Below, piece after piece: positions 34,701 through 45,200 of a DNA stretch of 64,000 nucleotides (the first letter of the stretch is position 1; every line of letters begins with the position of its first letter). Both the position numbers and the translations under genes were made by a program. Location of the stretch: the NCBI RefSeq assembly GCF_000003815.2, contig NC_049988.1, positions 20,300,423 to 20,364,422 of the forward strand, written 5' to 3'. The DNA comes from Branchiostoma floridae (Eukaryota; Chordata; Leptocardii; Amphioxiformes; Branchiostomatidae). Below the pieces are notes generated by a model, which was not told the DNA's origin, searched no databases, and saw only the letters and a program-made list of their open reading frames with translations.

Positions 34701-35839
34701 TAAAACAGTATATTCTATGTTTACTTTGCCATGCAGGCTGTCCACAAGGGGCTCCGGAGATGCCTGGCGTAGGCGGACCGGTTGGCCCCAGCGGTCGTGA
34801 CGGTCGCGATGGGATTCCAGGTCCTGCCGGGCCACCAGGACCTCCCGGCCCGCCCGCCTCATCTGGGCCGTGCAGCCAACCCGGACCCCCTGGCCTACCT
34901 GGTCCCGAGGGCCCACCCGGATCCAACGGGTCAGATGGCCGGGACGGATTCCCTGGACCACCTGGAAGCTGTGATTGTGACAGTAACGCTGTCAGCCTGA
35001 AAGGTATGTAATCTGTATCGACTTGCCTTTTATTCTAGCTTTGTTGCAATCTTTCAATTGGTCTATTAGCAAAGCATGGGTTTTCCGCAAACACCGACTT
35101 TCGTAATCTCATTATAAACATGACAAGTTCAACATCTGAGACGAACTTCCTTCCTTTAATGTAACTTTAACTCAAATGATTTGCAGATTGTGACGACGTC
35201 TACAAGGCAGGCCACACCACCAGCAGTGTATACACCATCCAGCCAGACGCCAACGGAGCCTCGTTCCGGGTCTACTGTGAGATGGAAGCCGGGGCCGGCG
35301 GCTGGACTGTCCTCCAGAAGCGCTTCGACGGTTCTGTAGATTTTGTTAATGACTGGGAAAGTTACAAAAATGGGTTTGGGGACCTTAGCGGTGAGTTTTG
35401 GCTGGGAAACGACAAAATCTATCAGATCTCTAACGAGAAGGTATACCTTCTGCGCATTGATCTGGAGAATTGGTCCTCAGAAACGGTATATGCTGAATAT
35501 GATAGGTTCTATATCGAGGATGAAGCAGCAAAGTACCGTCTGCATGTTGGTGCCTATAGCGGTACTGATGGGGATGGTGGGTACGGGTTAAGCTTTCATG
35601 ATGGGGACAGATTCTCAACACACGACCAGGATAACGACGATCGGTTGGGCCATAACTGCGCAACTGTCCATGGCGGTCACGGTGGTTGGTGGTATAATCG
35701 TTGTGACACCGTTAACCTGAACCAGCCGTACAAGCATGGCGGCGGGGGGAGTGAGGCACATGGTATAGAATGGTGGGCGTGGACAGCTCACCGGAACTCA
35801 ATAAAGTCTTCTGTCATGAAGATCAGACCTGCTCCTTAG
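31521..35839 (+). CDS. FReD-3: type II membrane collagen/fibrinogen-domain lectin-like protein
   Basis: Model: join(31521..31563, 32261..32359, 33356..33501, 33704..33980, 34737..35003, 35187..35839), 494 aa, all introns GT/AG and in phase. Exons 1-2 give a 47-residue Gln-rich cytoplasmic tail beginning MPGDQQQSQ. Exon 3 holds a juxtamembrane segment and a helix at residues 72-93. Exon 4 holds four [11 protein letters not shown]-type coiled-coil repeats with one Cys (DDMCQL). Exon 5 has about 25 Gly-X-Y triplets, and exon 6 is a FReD with [10 protein letters not shown] and GGWWY. Exons 3-6 are close relatives of FReD-1 exons 2-5, but the tail exons are unrelated. FIBCD1 and ficolins are known relatives by architecture. 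Recognition of acetylated ligands is inferred. Confidence 0.88.
34255..34700. repeat. Dispersed repeat shared with 62,500-63,130
   Basis: Intron sequence of FReD-3 that shares AATAAAATACAACACGG, CGTAAATACGGCCCGGG (reverse complement at the other site), TTTGTTTGAGGACAC and GTTTTCTCGGGTGGGTATG with the intron of the kelch-like gene. The order of the parts differs between the two places. It is probably a non-autonomous transposon of unknown class. The GC-rich stretch at 34,040-34,180 just before it is unexplained. Confidence 0.55.
35187..35839 (+). CDS. FReD-3 terminal exon: fibrinogen-related domain
   Basis: The exon begins after GATTTGCAG and encodes DCDDVYKAG to KIRPAP. The pocket segment after DQDNDD reads [20 protein letters not shown] and the later loop [11 protein letters not shown]. 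The length equals FReD-2. No AATAAA follows closely. Confidence 0.93.
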
Positions 35840-38039
35840 AAATAACCAAGTTGAACTTAAACCAAACCCACGCCCCGACATTTGCATTTAACAGCTTTGC
35901 ACACGCGTTCAGCTAACAGCTTATTCACGTAATGTTCCTTTTAAGCCGCCGTTCTAAATCTCTTGTCCTATTAGCGTTGTTAACTTTGTTCCACTCTCGA
36001 CGGTAGCAACAGTTCAGAGTGCACTTGTGTCGGAAAGAAAACAATGCTATGGATTCGAGTTGGCTTTTCTTTATTCACTTTAAAGTGAAATGCAACTTTT
36101 TTCTTCATCCAGCTAATTTTTGGAATTTTTCGTAACGTACGTCCGCGTAGAGAGTTTTCAAACTCAGCATTAAGCGAAGCCGACCATGATGATTTCGTCG
36201 TAAACTGTAAATTGGGTGCCCCCCCCCCCCCCATACACTAACACAAATGCGCCACTTTTCGTCCCCATACAGACCCGTAAGATGCCTTGGATATGGCGCT
36301 AAAATTCCAATGGAAAGGATGTTGTTCTTTAGTAAAGATAACTTTTCAAGGTTGAAAGATTCACTCGTGTTGCATAAATCTTGGCAGGTGAGGACCAAGA
36401 GCTGATTTAGACATAGATCAAGTGCAAAGTTAGCCTCCTTTGATGACTTCAAGCAGTGTAAGCTTTTCGCGGGAGCGCTGATTCGGGTTAACGTTTTTAA
36501 TACCGGCAGAATACCGCAATGAATACCAGTAATAATTTTAGCTGCAGTTTGGAAAATGATCAGAAAATGGCACTGCCACACGCTGCAGTGGGAAACACTT
36601 TTAAAATATCTCTTTCCCAACTCATTCTGAAATTGTAACCATCCCATGCATAGAAAACTTCAAAATCGTATAAAAACATAGTTTAAATCCATTCTTTCTT
36701 TTGTTTTCTGCATTACTCTTCCTATTAAACGAAGTATGGGTGGAAAAACGCGCCATTCTTGATGGTGGACACACGTGATTGAGCCAGTAGTACATTTACT
36801 GTTGTGTTGATTTGTAACGGTTAGGAGCAGCCTTAGATGGTAACGTTATCATCTTAGTGAATTTCACTGTTATACATAAAATATAGATTGGAAAAACTTA
36901 CTTATAACTGGAGAGGTGTTGAAATGAAGACAAAACAAGGGGCTTTACTATTTGTACGGTCAGATGTGTTGGAAGCTTCAGTAGTTGAGCGAATTGCATT
37001 AAGCTATTCTATTCCAGTTCTTAGTTCCATGCCAGATGAAGGATCAAGTTTAACTTCAGTACGCTGAAGGAATAGGAATGATTTTGTAGAAGGCAAGATG
37101 CATGTAGCTGTGATAGAATTTGTGCATTAGAGTGCAGAGATGTACCAAGGAAACATTTTGGCGAAAAAGACTACACTGTATATATATATAGCACGGCAGT
37201 TGCGAACATTATATAGAAAGTAACATTATGTCTGTGGAAAGTATCTTAGAGACTTTTATCTTATATTGTAGGAAGAGAATTATAACATTCTAAATGGTAC
37301 GTAAAAAAACTTGTAAACTGTTCATGATTTAAAAAATGCTTGGAGCGTGCAGCCTGTAAGGTATAATAGTACATGTAGCACATGCATTAAATGTTATATG
37401 GTATATAAAGTGATGATGATATATGGTAGCAATATTAGAAGAAATATTACTGCATGTTACAATGAATATTGAATATAGTACAGAGATGGTAAATAATGGT
37501 AAATATTGCAAGTTCTTTTGGGTTGAAAAATCCTGCAATAAATACGTCATACTTTTATGTAAAAAGTTACATTGTATTAGAAATAATTAAAGTTGTCGAA
37601 GTTTAAGTTAAGAGAGAGAGGAGAGACGATTATTGCAATACATGGTATACATTGAGAATTATGCATGTATCATATTGTATGAATATGGTGGTAGACATGT
37701 TAGAAGAAAACTACAGGATATAAGCATGTTACACATAGGAAGTTCTGTACTTCTGTATTCTGTTATTGCACAGCGTCATAGGTGCAGTTGATGACCATTA
37801 TAGCGTGTGCATCGCTCACTCAAATGTATTTCTGGTGAAAATAAAATAAGTTGCACTTGGTATTTGCTTCCAAGAGTGGGTTTGATACAGACAATGGTGC
37901 ACTTATACACGGACAGGCAGGAAGATAGGTGAGTTCAGTGAAACATATTAAGTGCAAAGATACAAAAAAAAGAGAGAAGAAACACCAATAATCTAAGAAG
38001 CATCAATTCAGCTACAATAAGATATGAGCATATTATAAC

Positions 38040-38252
38040 TACTGTAAATGCAGAAATGTTCGCGGTGGATTAATGTTCGCGGTTTTCGCGGTGACCACTT
38101 CACCGCGAACTTAAAACCACCGCTAACATTTTCTATTACGGTATTAGACTGCAGTCTATGGTGTTACCGCGAACTTAAATCCACCACGAAAAGTCCCTTT
38201 TCCAGCTACCGCGAAATCAAATCCCCGCGAACTTAAATGCATTTACAGTATA
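38040..38252. mobile_element. MITE with TACTGTAAATGCA termini, copy 1
   Basis: A 213-bp element with inverted termini TACTGTAAATGCA, rich in CGCGGTGG and CCGCGAACTTAAA words that also form internal inverted repeats. A related copy is at 47,707-47,925. The orthologous position near 1575 in copy 0 is empty, and that in copy 1 is a deletion remnant. Confidence 0.8.
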
Positions 38253-38619
38253 TATTTGCACCTTTTGCACATTTCACATATTTGAACGAGATATCTATAA
38301 TCAGTATCTGATGGGAAACAACAATGATGGTCCAGATATTTGGGAGAAGGAATGACATCCTCATTTTCAACAGATATAACAGCACCGTGTTAGTTTCACT
38401 CTCATTCTACACTGTGGTGTCGAATGTCTTCGCGTGACCTCTGCTAAAGGGCCTGCCTCACCAACATATATCGCATGGTGGCGCTGTTTGCTAGTCCAGT
38501 CAAGGCACAGCTACAGCATCACAACATCATTGATAAATAAACATGCACATGCGGCAGCCTCTGCTGATGGGACGGCTAAAAATCATTTTACTACATCGTG
38601 CCAAAAACAGTTACTCAAG

Positions 38620-39594
38620 TAGCCTGATTAAATCTCGCTTATAGCAGCCCGCCAAACATCCGCCGGCCCACTATCAGCTTGATAGAGAATAGCCCTTAGT
38701 CAAGGGAACTGGGTTTTCCATATATGGATAATGTATGTAATTGCCGGGAGCCCACCAGAGCCTGGCTTTTGGTTGCTATGGACTGGGGTGGGTTGCTATG
38801 TGGTGATTGACAGCATCACACCTCTTATCTGTAGTTGATCTCTCCAAGGAGGTTGAAGAATTCTTCAACCTCCTTGCTTGTACCAAGTGTGGGAACAGAG
38901 TTCTACTATTATAAAATGATGTTTTTTTTTAACAACCGCTACACCGAAGAACTAATGTGAAAATTACCCTTCAATACATAGAATAGCATTCATTTAGGTA
39001 GATGTGCCTGTGGCATAACTTTTGATGTGCCAATCATTATAGGAGGGACATATCATGGTTCTGAGAAGTTTGACCAAGGAGGTTGACAGGCTTCAACTGT
39101 CACAACAACATGGCGCATTTTTGTGAACCAACTGTTTTTCTGCAGTTCTCTGCCTATATAGATTTTAAAAAATGTACTTTATGCCAAGCTTTCGTTGCTG
39201 GCCACATAAAATCTCACCACCAGGCAAAATAATAGTTCCAGGAAAGTCTGCGCTCCAAGATTCCTTCAAGTTTCTTGAAATCCCCACAACTGGCACAAGA
39301 CGTTGTTTTCCTATTAAACACAAACATGCCTCTGCTCCCATGGGTCATTCACACAGAGAACCACAGCCTGGCACAGACAATGGGAGAGGCAACTAGCCCG
39401 CCCACCGTCTGGGTGGTGGAGACATGCTAATATACTGGTTTCCACGGTAATTGGGGCTTGACCAAAATCCTGGCTTGCCATTGGTGTTGGTATTTTCTAC
39501 AACAGTTCCCCCAGGTTATAGCTAGTGGAGCACAAACTCCGCGGGGAGGGGCCAGTTAGAGCCCTGGACAGCGGAGTTTGTGTTACACAGACTA
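38620..39594. mobile_element. 975-bp insertion flanked by 9-bp duplication
   Basis: TTACTCAAG stands on both sides (38,611-38,619 and 39,595-39,603) and once at the uninterrupted site in copy 1 (near 19,212, read as ATACTCAAG). The ends TAGCCTGATTAAATC and, on the other strand, TAGTCTGTGTAACAC are weakly inverted. A 9-bp duplication is typical of Mutator-like elements. The interior has a 30-bp perfect palindrome and a CACAAACTCCGC hairpin near the right end. No transposase is visible. Confidence 0.75.
38846..38875. repeat. 30-bp perfect palindrome inside the insertion
   Basis: AAGGAGGTTGAAGAA is followed directly by its exact reverse complement. A related half (CCAAGGAGGTTGACAGG) lies near 39,072. 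It may be a protein-binding site of the element. Confidence 0.8.
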
Positions 39595-40449
39595 TTACTC
39601 AAGCAACTGGATATGATTTAGCAACCCCCAATTCTTCGTACTGGAGAATGAGCTGTATGTGAGGTTAGAAGCCTATAACACTGCCATAGAAGGGGCATCG
39701 ATATACTATATGGTGTATGTGTATGACAGGTATGTTGATGCCTGGAGGGACCTGAAGATCACCCTGCCTAACCATTTTATACACTGTGTTGTTCCACGTG
39801 CCATGTGGCACGTATGTACCAACCACTGCTTGCGGCTGTATGCGCTTATGTAGAGGTTTAGATGTATTACAAACTACCATGACTTCTGTGTAGAAGTTCA
39901 TTAAATTTTGTGTTTCGTTTCTGTATATTTGAGAGCATATATAAGGCCATGCTGCTTGGCAATGAATATGTACCATATGGTTCCATGTGGCACAATTGTA
40001 CCGACCACTGATTGATGCTTTATGCGCTTATGTTCAGGTTTAGATCCAACAAACTATGATGACTTCTGTGTAGAAGTTCATTAGTCTTTAATAGATTTTG
40101 TATGGCGTTTGTGTAGAATCGAGAGCATGTATGAGGAGGTAGTCGTTAGAACTCTCTCCAAGCATATGCTTGTAATTGTATCTGTATTAGCGTCTGAGGA
40201 GACTTGAAGGCCATCCTGCTTGGCAATGAATATGTATAATATGGTACCAAGTGGCACGTATGTACCTACCACATGTTGGTGCACAGAATACGCACACACA
40301 TAGAGGCACACATAGATTTGACAAACTACGATAACGTTCTTGTTGGTTTTCATGTTCCTGTAGAATTTAGAGTATTTGATAAGATAAGGAGTATATAAGG
40401 AGGTACAAGAGTCTTTGTGTGTATCAGTATCAGCATACCTGCCAAAGTT

Positions 40450-41743
40450 TCGATTAAGCAGGACACGACTCTTTACGGATATCTTTGTCTACCACAGTTT
40501 TCAGTTTTTGCTGAATGCTCTTTTTTCTTGCAGTTTAAGTAGAACTTTGGCCTTCATAAAAAAAACTAGTGCTTCTTTGTTAATGTAGAGAAGGACTAAT
40601 GCCACCAGAAAGCAGAACACAGTGGAGTACTACTAGTTAGCACAACCGTTAAAAAACTTGTCCAATTATTGTATTCTATTTATCTGTTATTCAATTTATT
40701 ATCTTAACCAACTAACCGTTCATATTCAATCATTCGGATTGTTCATACTTAATCCTTTGTATCGTTTGAAATATCACACGCGTACTATTAGCATATTGCA
40801 TACGTGCACGCACACCTCTTGTATTTTGTGTTATGCTCGCGCTCTTTATAACTATAGTGATAAGTGGAGCCGATTTTTTTCTTGTATTTATCTATTATTG
40901 CTTTCCTAGGGCGATACACTCTGGTCATTTGACCTGCATGTCAGTGAACATTGGGATATCGTACAAACGCATGTCATTGTACAACATCAAATACATTAAT
41001 GCATCATTTTGTATTCGATAGAAAGTAAGACTCGCTGTCACCTTTCACAAACCCCAGGTATTACACAATTATTCACGAACACAAGTATCATGGTCTGTTA
41101 CTTGAGAATACTTGAGCCTTGAGATTTCGCCCAAACCCAGAGTAAGTGTGTTACAGACAAATATCGCAGTAAACAGCATATTGGTTATCAGTGTAGGAAC
41201 ATCAGTATTCGGTGAAGCTATATGAACAGTGTTAATGTAAGTTACCAAATGCAAACCAAATGTCCGTTACCTAATGTTACGACAAACTAATATATGGCTT
41301 CTTGAGTGATTCTATTTTGTTAACTGAACAATAAGCAGCTGTAGTTTCCAACAAAGCTACTGAGGCATAAAACGACTAAAATATCACCGTAGACTTAATA
41401 CTAGTCACACTTTTCGACAACTAGCATATATATCTTGATAAACTAACAACCATACCATAGCCTATAGCATCTTCCAATTGCTTATTATAACATTTCTAAA
41501 TTGTAATTAAGAGACAAAAAGCATTTTTCTGTCTTCTGTTTTGATTGCATAGGTTCTACTTTACCTGCTACGTTACTGAGTGTGATTGACAAACACACAT
41601 TGGGAAAAATAAAGGAAACAAGATCCTACATGTAAAACTGGTAAGATTAATGCAGTTTTGAAAATGCCTTCTAGATATCCTACTTGCTATCACTTAGAAC
41701 AGAAAAATTCCGACCATACATGCTTCTCTTCAGCCAGGTGTAG
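40450..41743. other. Intergenic stretch, nothing recognised
   Basis: AT-rich sequence with no supported exon, repeat partner or RNA gene. ORFs at 40,658-41,021 have no recognisable content. Confidence 0.5.
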
Positions 41744-42226
41744 TACAGTCAAAACCTGTGTATAGCGGTCACTCAAGGGACTGGAGAAATTCGGCCACTA
41801 TAGACAGTGGCTACTATAGAGAAAATGTTGATCAATTGGCCACAAGCAAGTTGCACATTATTTCAGTTCCCAATAATCTTTCTCACCAAGTAACATTGTC
41901 TCGTTTGGTAAAGTTGCCGACAAAGACTTGCACTTTAACGCTCAAGGCACGCATACCTTCCGCTACTGCCAAAATGACCTTGTTGGGAACTCCAAATCCT
42001 CACAAACTACGATTTTGAACTCGGTGCTGGGTGACATAAGGCCGCTGTATGGTTGCATAGGCAGTGTTTAGACAGGGACCGGAAATCGTGTGGCCGTGGC
42101 CGCGTTGGACAGGTGTCCGCTAAGCCTATTTCTTAATCATTACGAATCCAAGGGACCGACAAAAAGTGGCCACTATGGCCAAGTGGCTGCTATACAAAGG
42201 TGGCCGCTAATACAGGTTTGACTGTA
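41744..42226. mobile_element. MITE with TACAGTCAAACCTG termini, copy 1
   Basis: Inverted termini TACAGTCAAAACCTGTG and CAGGTTTGACTGTA bound about 480 bp containing repeated GTGGCC(A/G)CTA(T/A) words near both ends. Relatives are at 49,644-50,131 and, as a fragment, 51,392-51,475. The right end is two bases from the stop codon of the Rac-type gene. Confidence 0.8.
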
Positions 42227-42228
42227 GT

Positions 42229-45200
42229 TTACATGACACTGCACTTTTTCTTTCTAGGGGGAGCATTCCTTAGCGACATCACAGCACGGATGGCTTCATC
42301 AAAAACTTGCTTCACTCCTTCTTGGGTCAGAGCAGAGCACTCCAGATACTTCACAGCACCTAGAAGACAGGGATAGAGATGGGTCAACTAGGGTTACATG
42401 TTTAACCAGGGATACACAATTTGTAAGTTAATATACAATTGTCTTAAATGTAACGTCAAACTAGATCTCAAAACCACCATACTAGGTCATAAAACAGATA
42501 ATCCCTACAAAGTATCCGATACCTATGTCACAATTAGTTTATTGATTACTACAGCAAAATGTATCATTTTCAAAAATCGGGGCAGAAACCAAAATAAGCG
42601 AAATCAGACGGGTGAAATCTACAGATCTTTTAAAGATGATTGTTTTCTATACCTTAGTGCACCACAGAAATGTTCTGTTACACTTTTAAGTGATGTTCTA
42701 CTGCACTGCTGTTGCGATTTGTAATAATTTGTATTATATTGAAATTGAACAAAGCTTGAAAAAAACTAGGTATACCCAAACATTTTCAGGTGCAAGAACA
42801 TGACCTAGCTGCACATGTAGACAAGTTAAACCAAATATTTGTGTCTTTTTTTCCCTTCTGTGCTGCCAAATGTCTATTTAGGGGTATACTGTGCTCTTTG
42901 TATTAAGATCTATACATGTCTGATAAAGCAAATTTATTTTTACTTTTCACGTGCAAGTGTCATCTTTCGAGATAATTATAAAGGAAATTCTAGTACTACA
43001 GATTTTTTAAAATCATCCTCGGCGCGCGGCACTGCAACTTGGCTCACACAGCGCCTCATCAGAGGTCAATCTAGGTCACGGAGCCTGTTTACATCCAAGG
43101 CGCAAGAATATCCGGAAATGACAGTCGGGCTGAAATACGTTTTGCGCCAAAAACACTCCATTTCCTGTGCTTTTCAGCCATATTGGCGTTTTATGTCAAT
43201 TCGCAATAAATAGTGAGGGATGTAAACGCAAACATATAGGCCCTCGGAAGCCCTTCGTCACTTTTTGTCACGTGCGGAAGAATTGGGGTGTGCACCGTTA
43301 AGTATAGGATAATGGTGTAAATGTGCTAAAAAGTGTAAAGTAGTAGATGTCAACATTATACAGATTGCCTCATTCAGGATACATATACATTTCCGCGTTT
43401 AATGCTCTAATGTTGCCATAAACCATTTTAGAGTCTTGAAGAAGCTGCCCAGTTCCTTACCGATCTCCTTGTGCATTTGCAGGCCCTGTGCAGTAGTGGT
43501 TCTTGTTCTTTTTTTAGCTGGTATAATGGATACTACTACTTCTTCTATACTACAGTAGTGGTAGTAGTAGTAGTATTCATTATTTGATCATATATATTGC
43601 TGCTAAGTAGTAAGTTGTCCCAGTGACTTACCGATCTCCTGGTGCATTTCCTCGCCCTGTGTGGTGGTGACGGGAGCCAGCATCTTCTCCTTCAGCTTGT
43701 CGATGGTCTCTTTGTCGTCGCGCAGGTCCGCCTTGGTCCCGACCAGGATGATGGGTGCGTTGGGACAGTGGTGGGAGACCTCCGGGAGCCACTGAACAAC
43801 AAGAAAAATTCTCTTCACCTTTTTAGACCGGTGCAATGGCCGGGTGGGTAGAGTGTTTTATTCGGCAGGTCGACCACGGCCGATTCATACAAAAGACTTA
43901 AACTAGTACTGGTGCATGTTGCTATCTCTGCTTAGCACTCAGCATTCGGGAAAGAGTATGGAAGTTGAACACACACCACTACCAGTGGACTAGCATACTG
44001 CTGTATTGATTGTACAAATGTGTGTGGCCCAGGGCTACTGAAATGGATATGGAGATGGTCGCCGCCCTATGCGCCATCAGGCGCGGGAGGGACTTTTTTG
44101 CATTCTTAGTTAGGGTATAAAGACCAGTTTCTCACAAATCACGATAGTGTTACTGACGAAAGATGGTAGACGCCATCTGAAACGTCTGGCCGTTTCCAAA
44201 ATCATGCCTAATTGCTTGAGTAACTGCTTTTGGTCTTAAAGATTACAGCAATTAGTGGCAAATGTGCAGATGTTGGCGCACTGGTGCACCAAATCCGTCT
44301 ACTAGGTGTTATACAGCTTTTTGGCACCGTTTTTGACAGATCAGCCGTGACGCTCGGTGGGCGTCACTCCACTGTCATGGTTGGTATATCTAGTAAAGTG
44401 CCTTTCCCAGTGGCACAAGATCGGGGCATGGCGATTATCAAACTCGGGACCTAATGATCCCGACCCCAACGCCCCAACCATTGCGCCACACAGACCCCAC
44501 TTCTGCACAACAGGTCAACGGGAATCAATTCGACCATAGAGTGAATAACTGATTTAGCAGTCAATAGGAATCAATGGCTAAGTCATACAGTAGTCTAGAC
44601 ACATACTGGGTAACTTTTCTATCGTGATTCCAATGCATGACTGAAGGATACACATGTGAACCCCGATGGAAAACATAGTTGATATCCATAACGAATTGCT
44701 CCACCCACAGAAACACAATGTCAAGGCCCTGCCAGCCTGCTGTATATTATGCTCTCCACCTAGAATCAGATAACTTGTGATTTGTTATGTAAGGAATATG
44801 TGGTGTATGTTTGGGTCCCTAAGCAGGTTGCTCCGGAACTGCAGGTGCGTTTTTGTCAAAATGTTCTAGCGAGGATAACTCAGAACGAGGGAATGACAAA
44901 TTTACTTGACATTTGTATGTAGGTAGGTAGCTTAGACAGAGATGTGCATATTAAAGTGTAAAGTATGCAAACTTAATTTGCATCTTTAATGACTCATTAC
45001 ATACATTACAGGACTTAAATATCTGTAATATATGTAGTTTGTGGTAGGTTGGACATTAACAGATACCAATTATGCAAATACGTCCTTAACTTGCATAATT
45101 ATAAGTGCCATATTTTTTCTAATTGGTACATGGTTGGACAATCAACATTGTGACCAGTGTAAGTTATTTAATAAAATGTGTACATAACCAAGCAAAGATT

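Larger units (their letters stand above)
35970..40450. repeat. Duplicated non-coding block, copy 3 (downstream of FReD-3)
   Basis: The best preserved version of the block. It lacks the Helitron-like triplet and the 1.35-kb insertion of copy 1, but carries its own 975-bp element (38,620-39,594). A poly-C tract lies near 36,219. The last part (about 39,700-40,400) consists of diverged tandem units of roughly 200-265 bp sharing CCATGTGGCACGTATGTACC and GACTTCTGTGTAGAAGTTCA. No gene is recognised. Confidence 0.75.
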
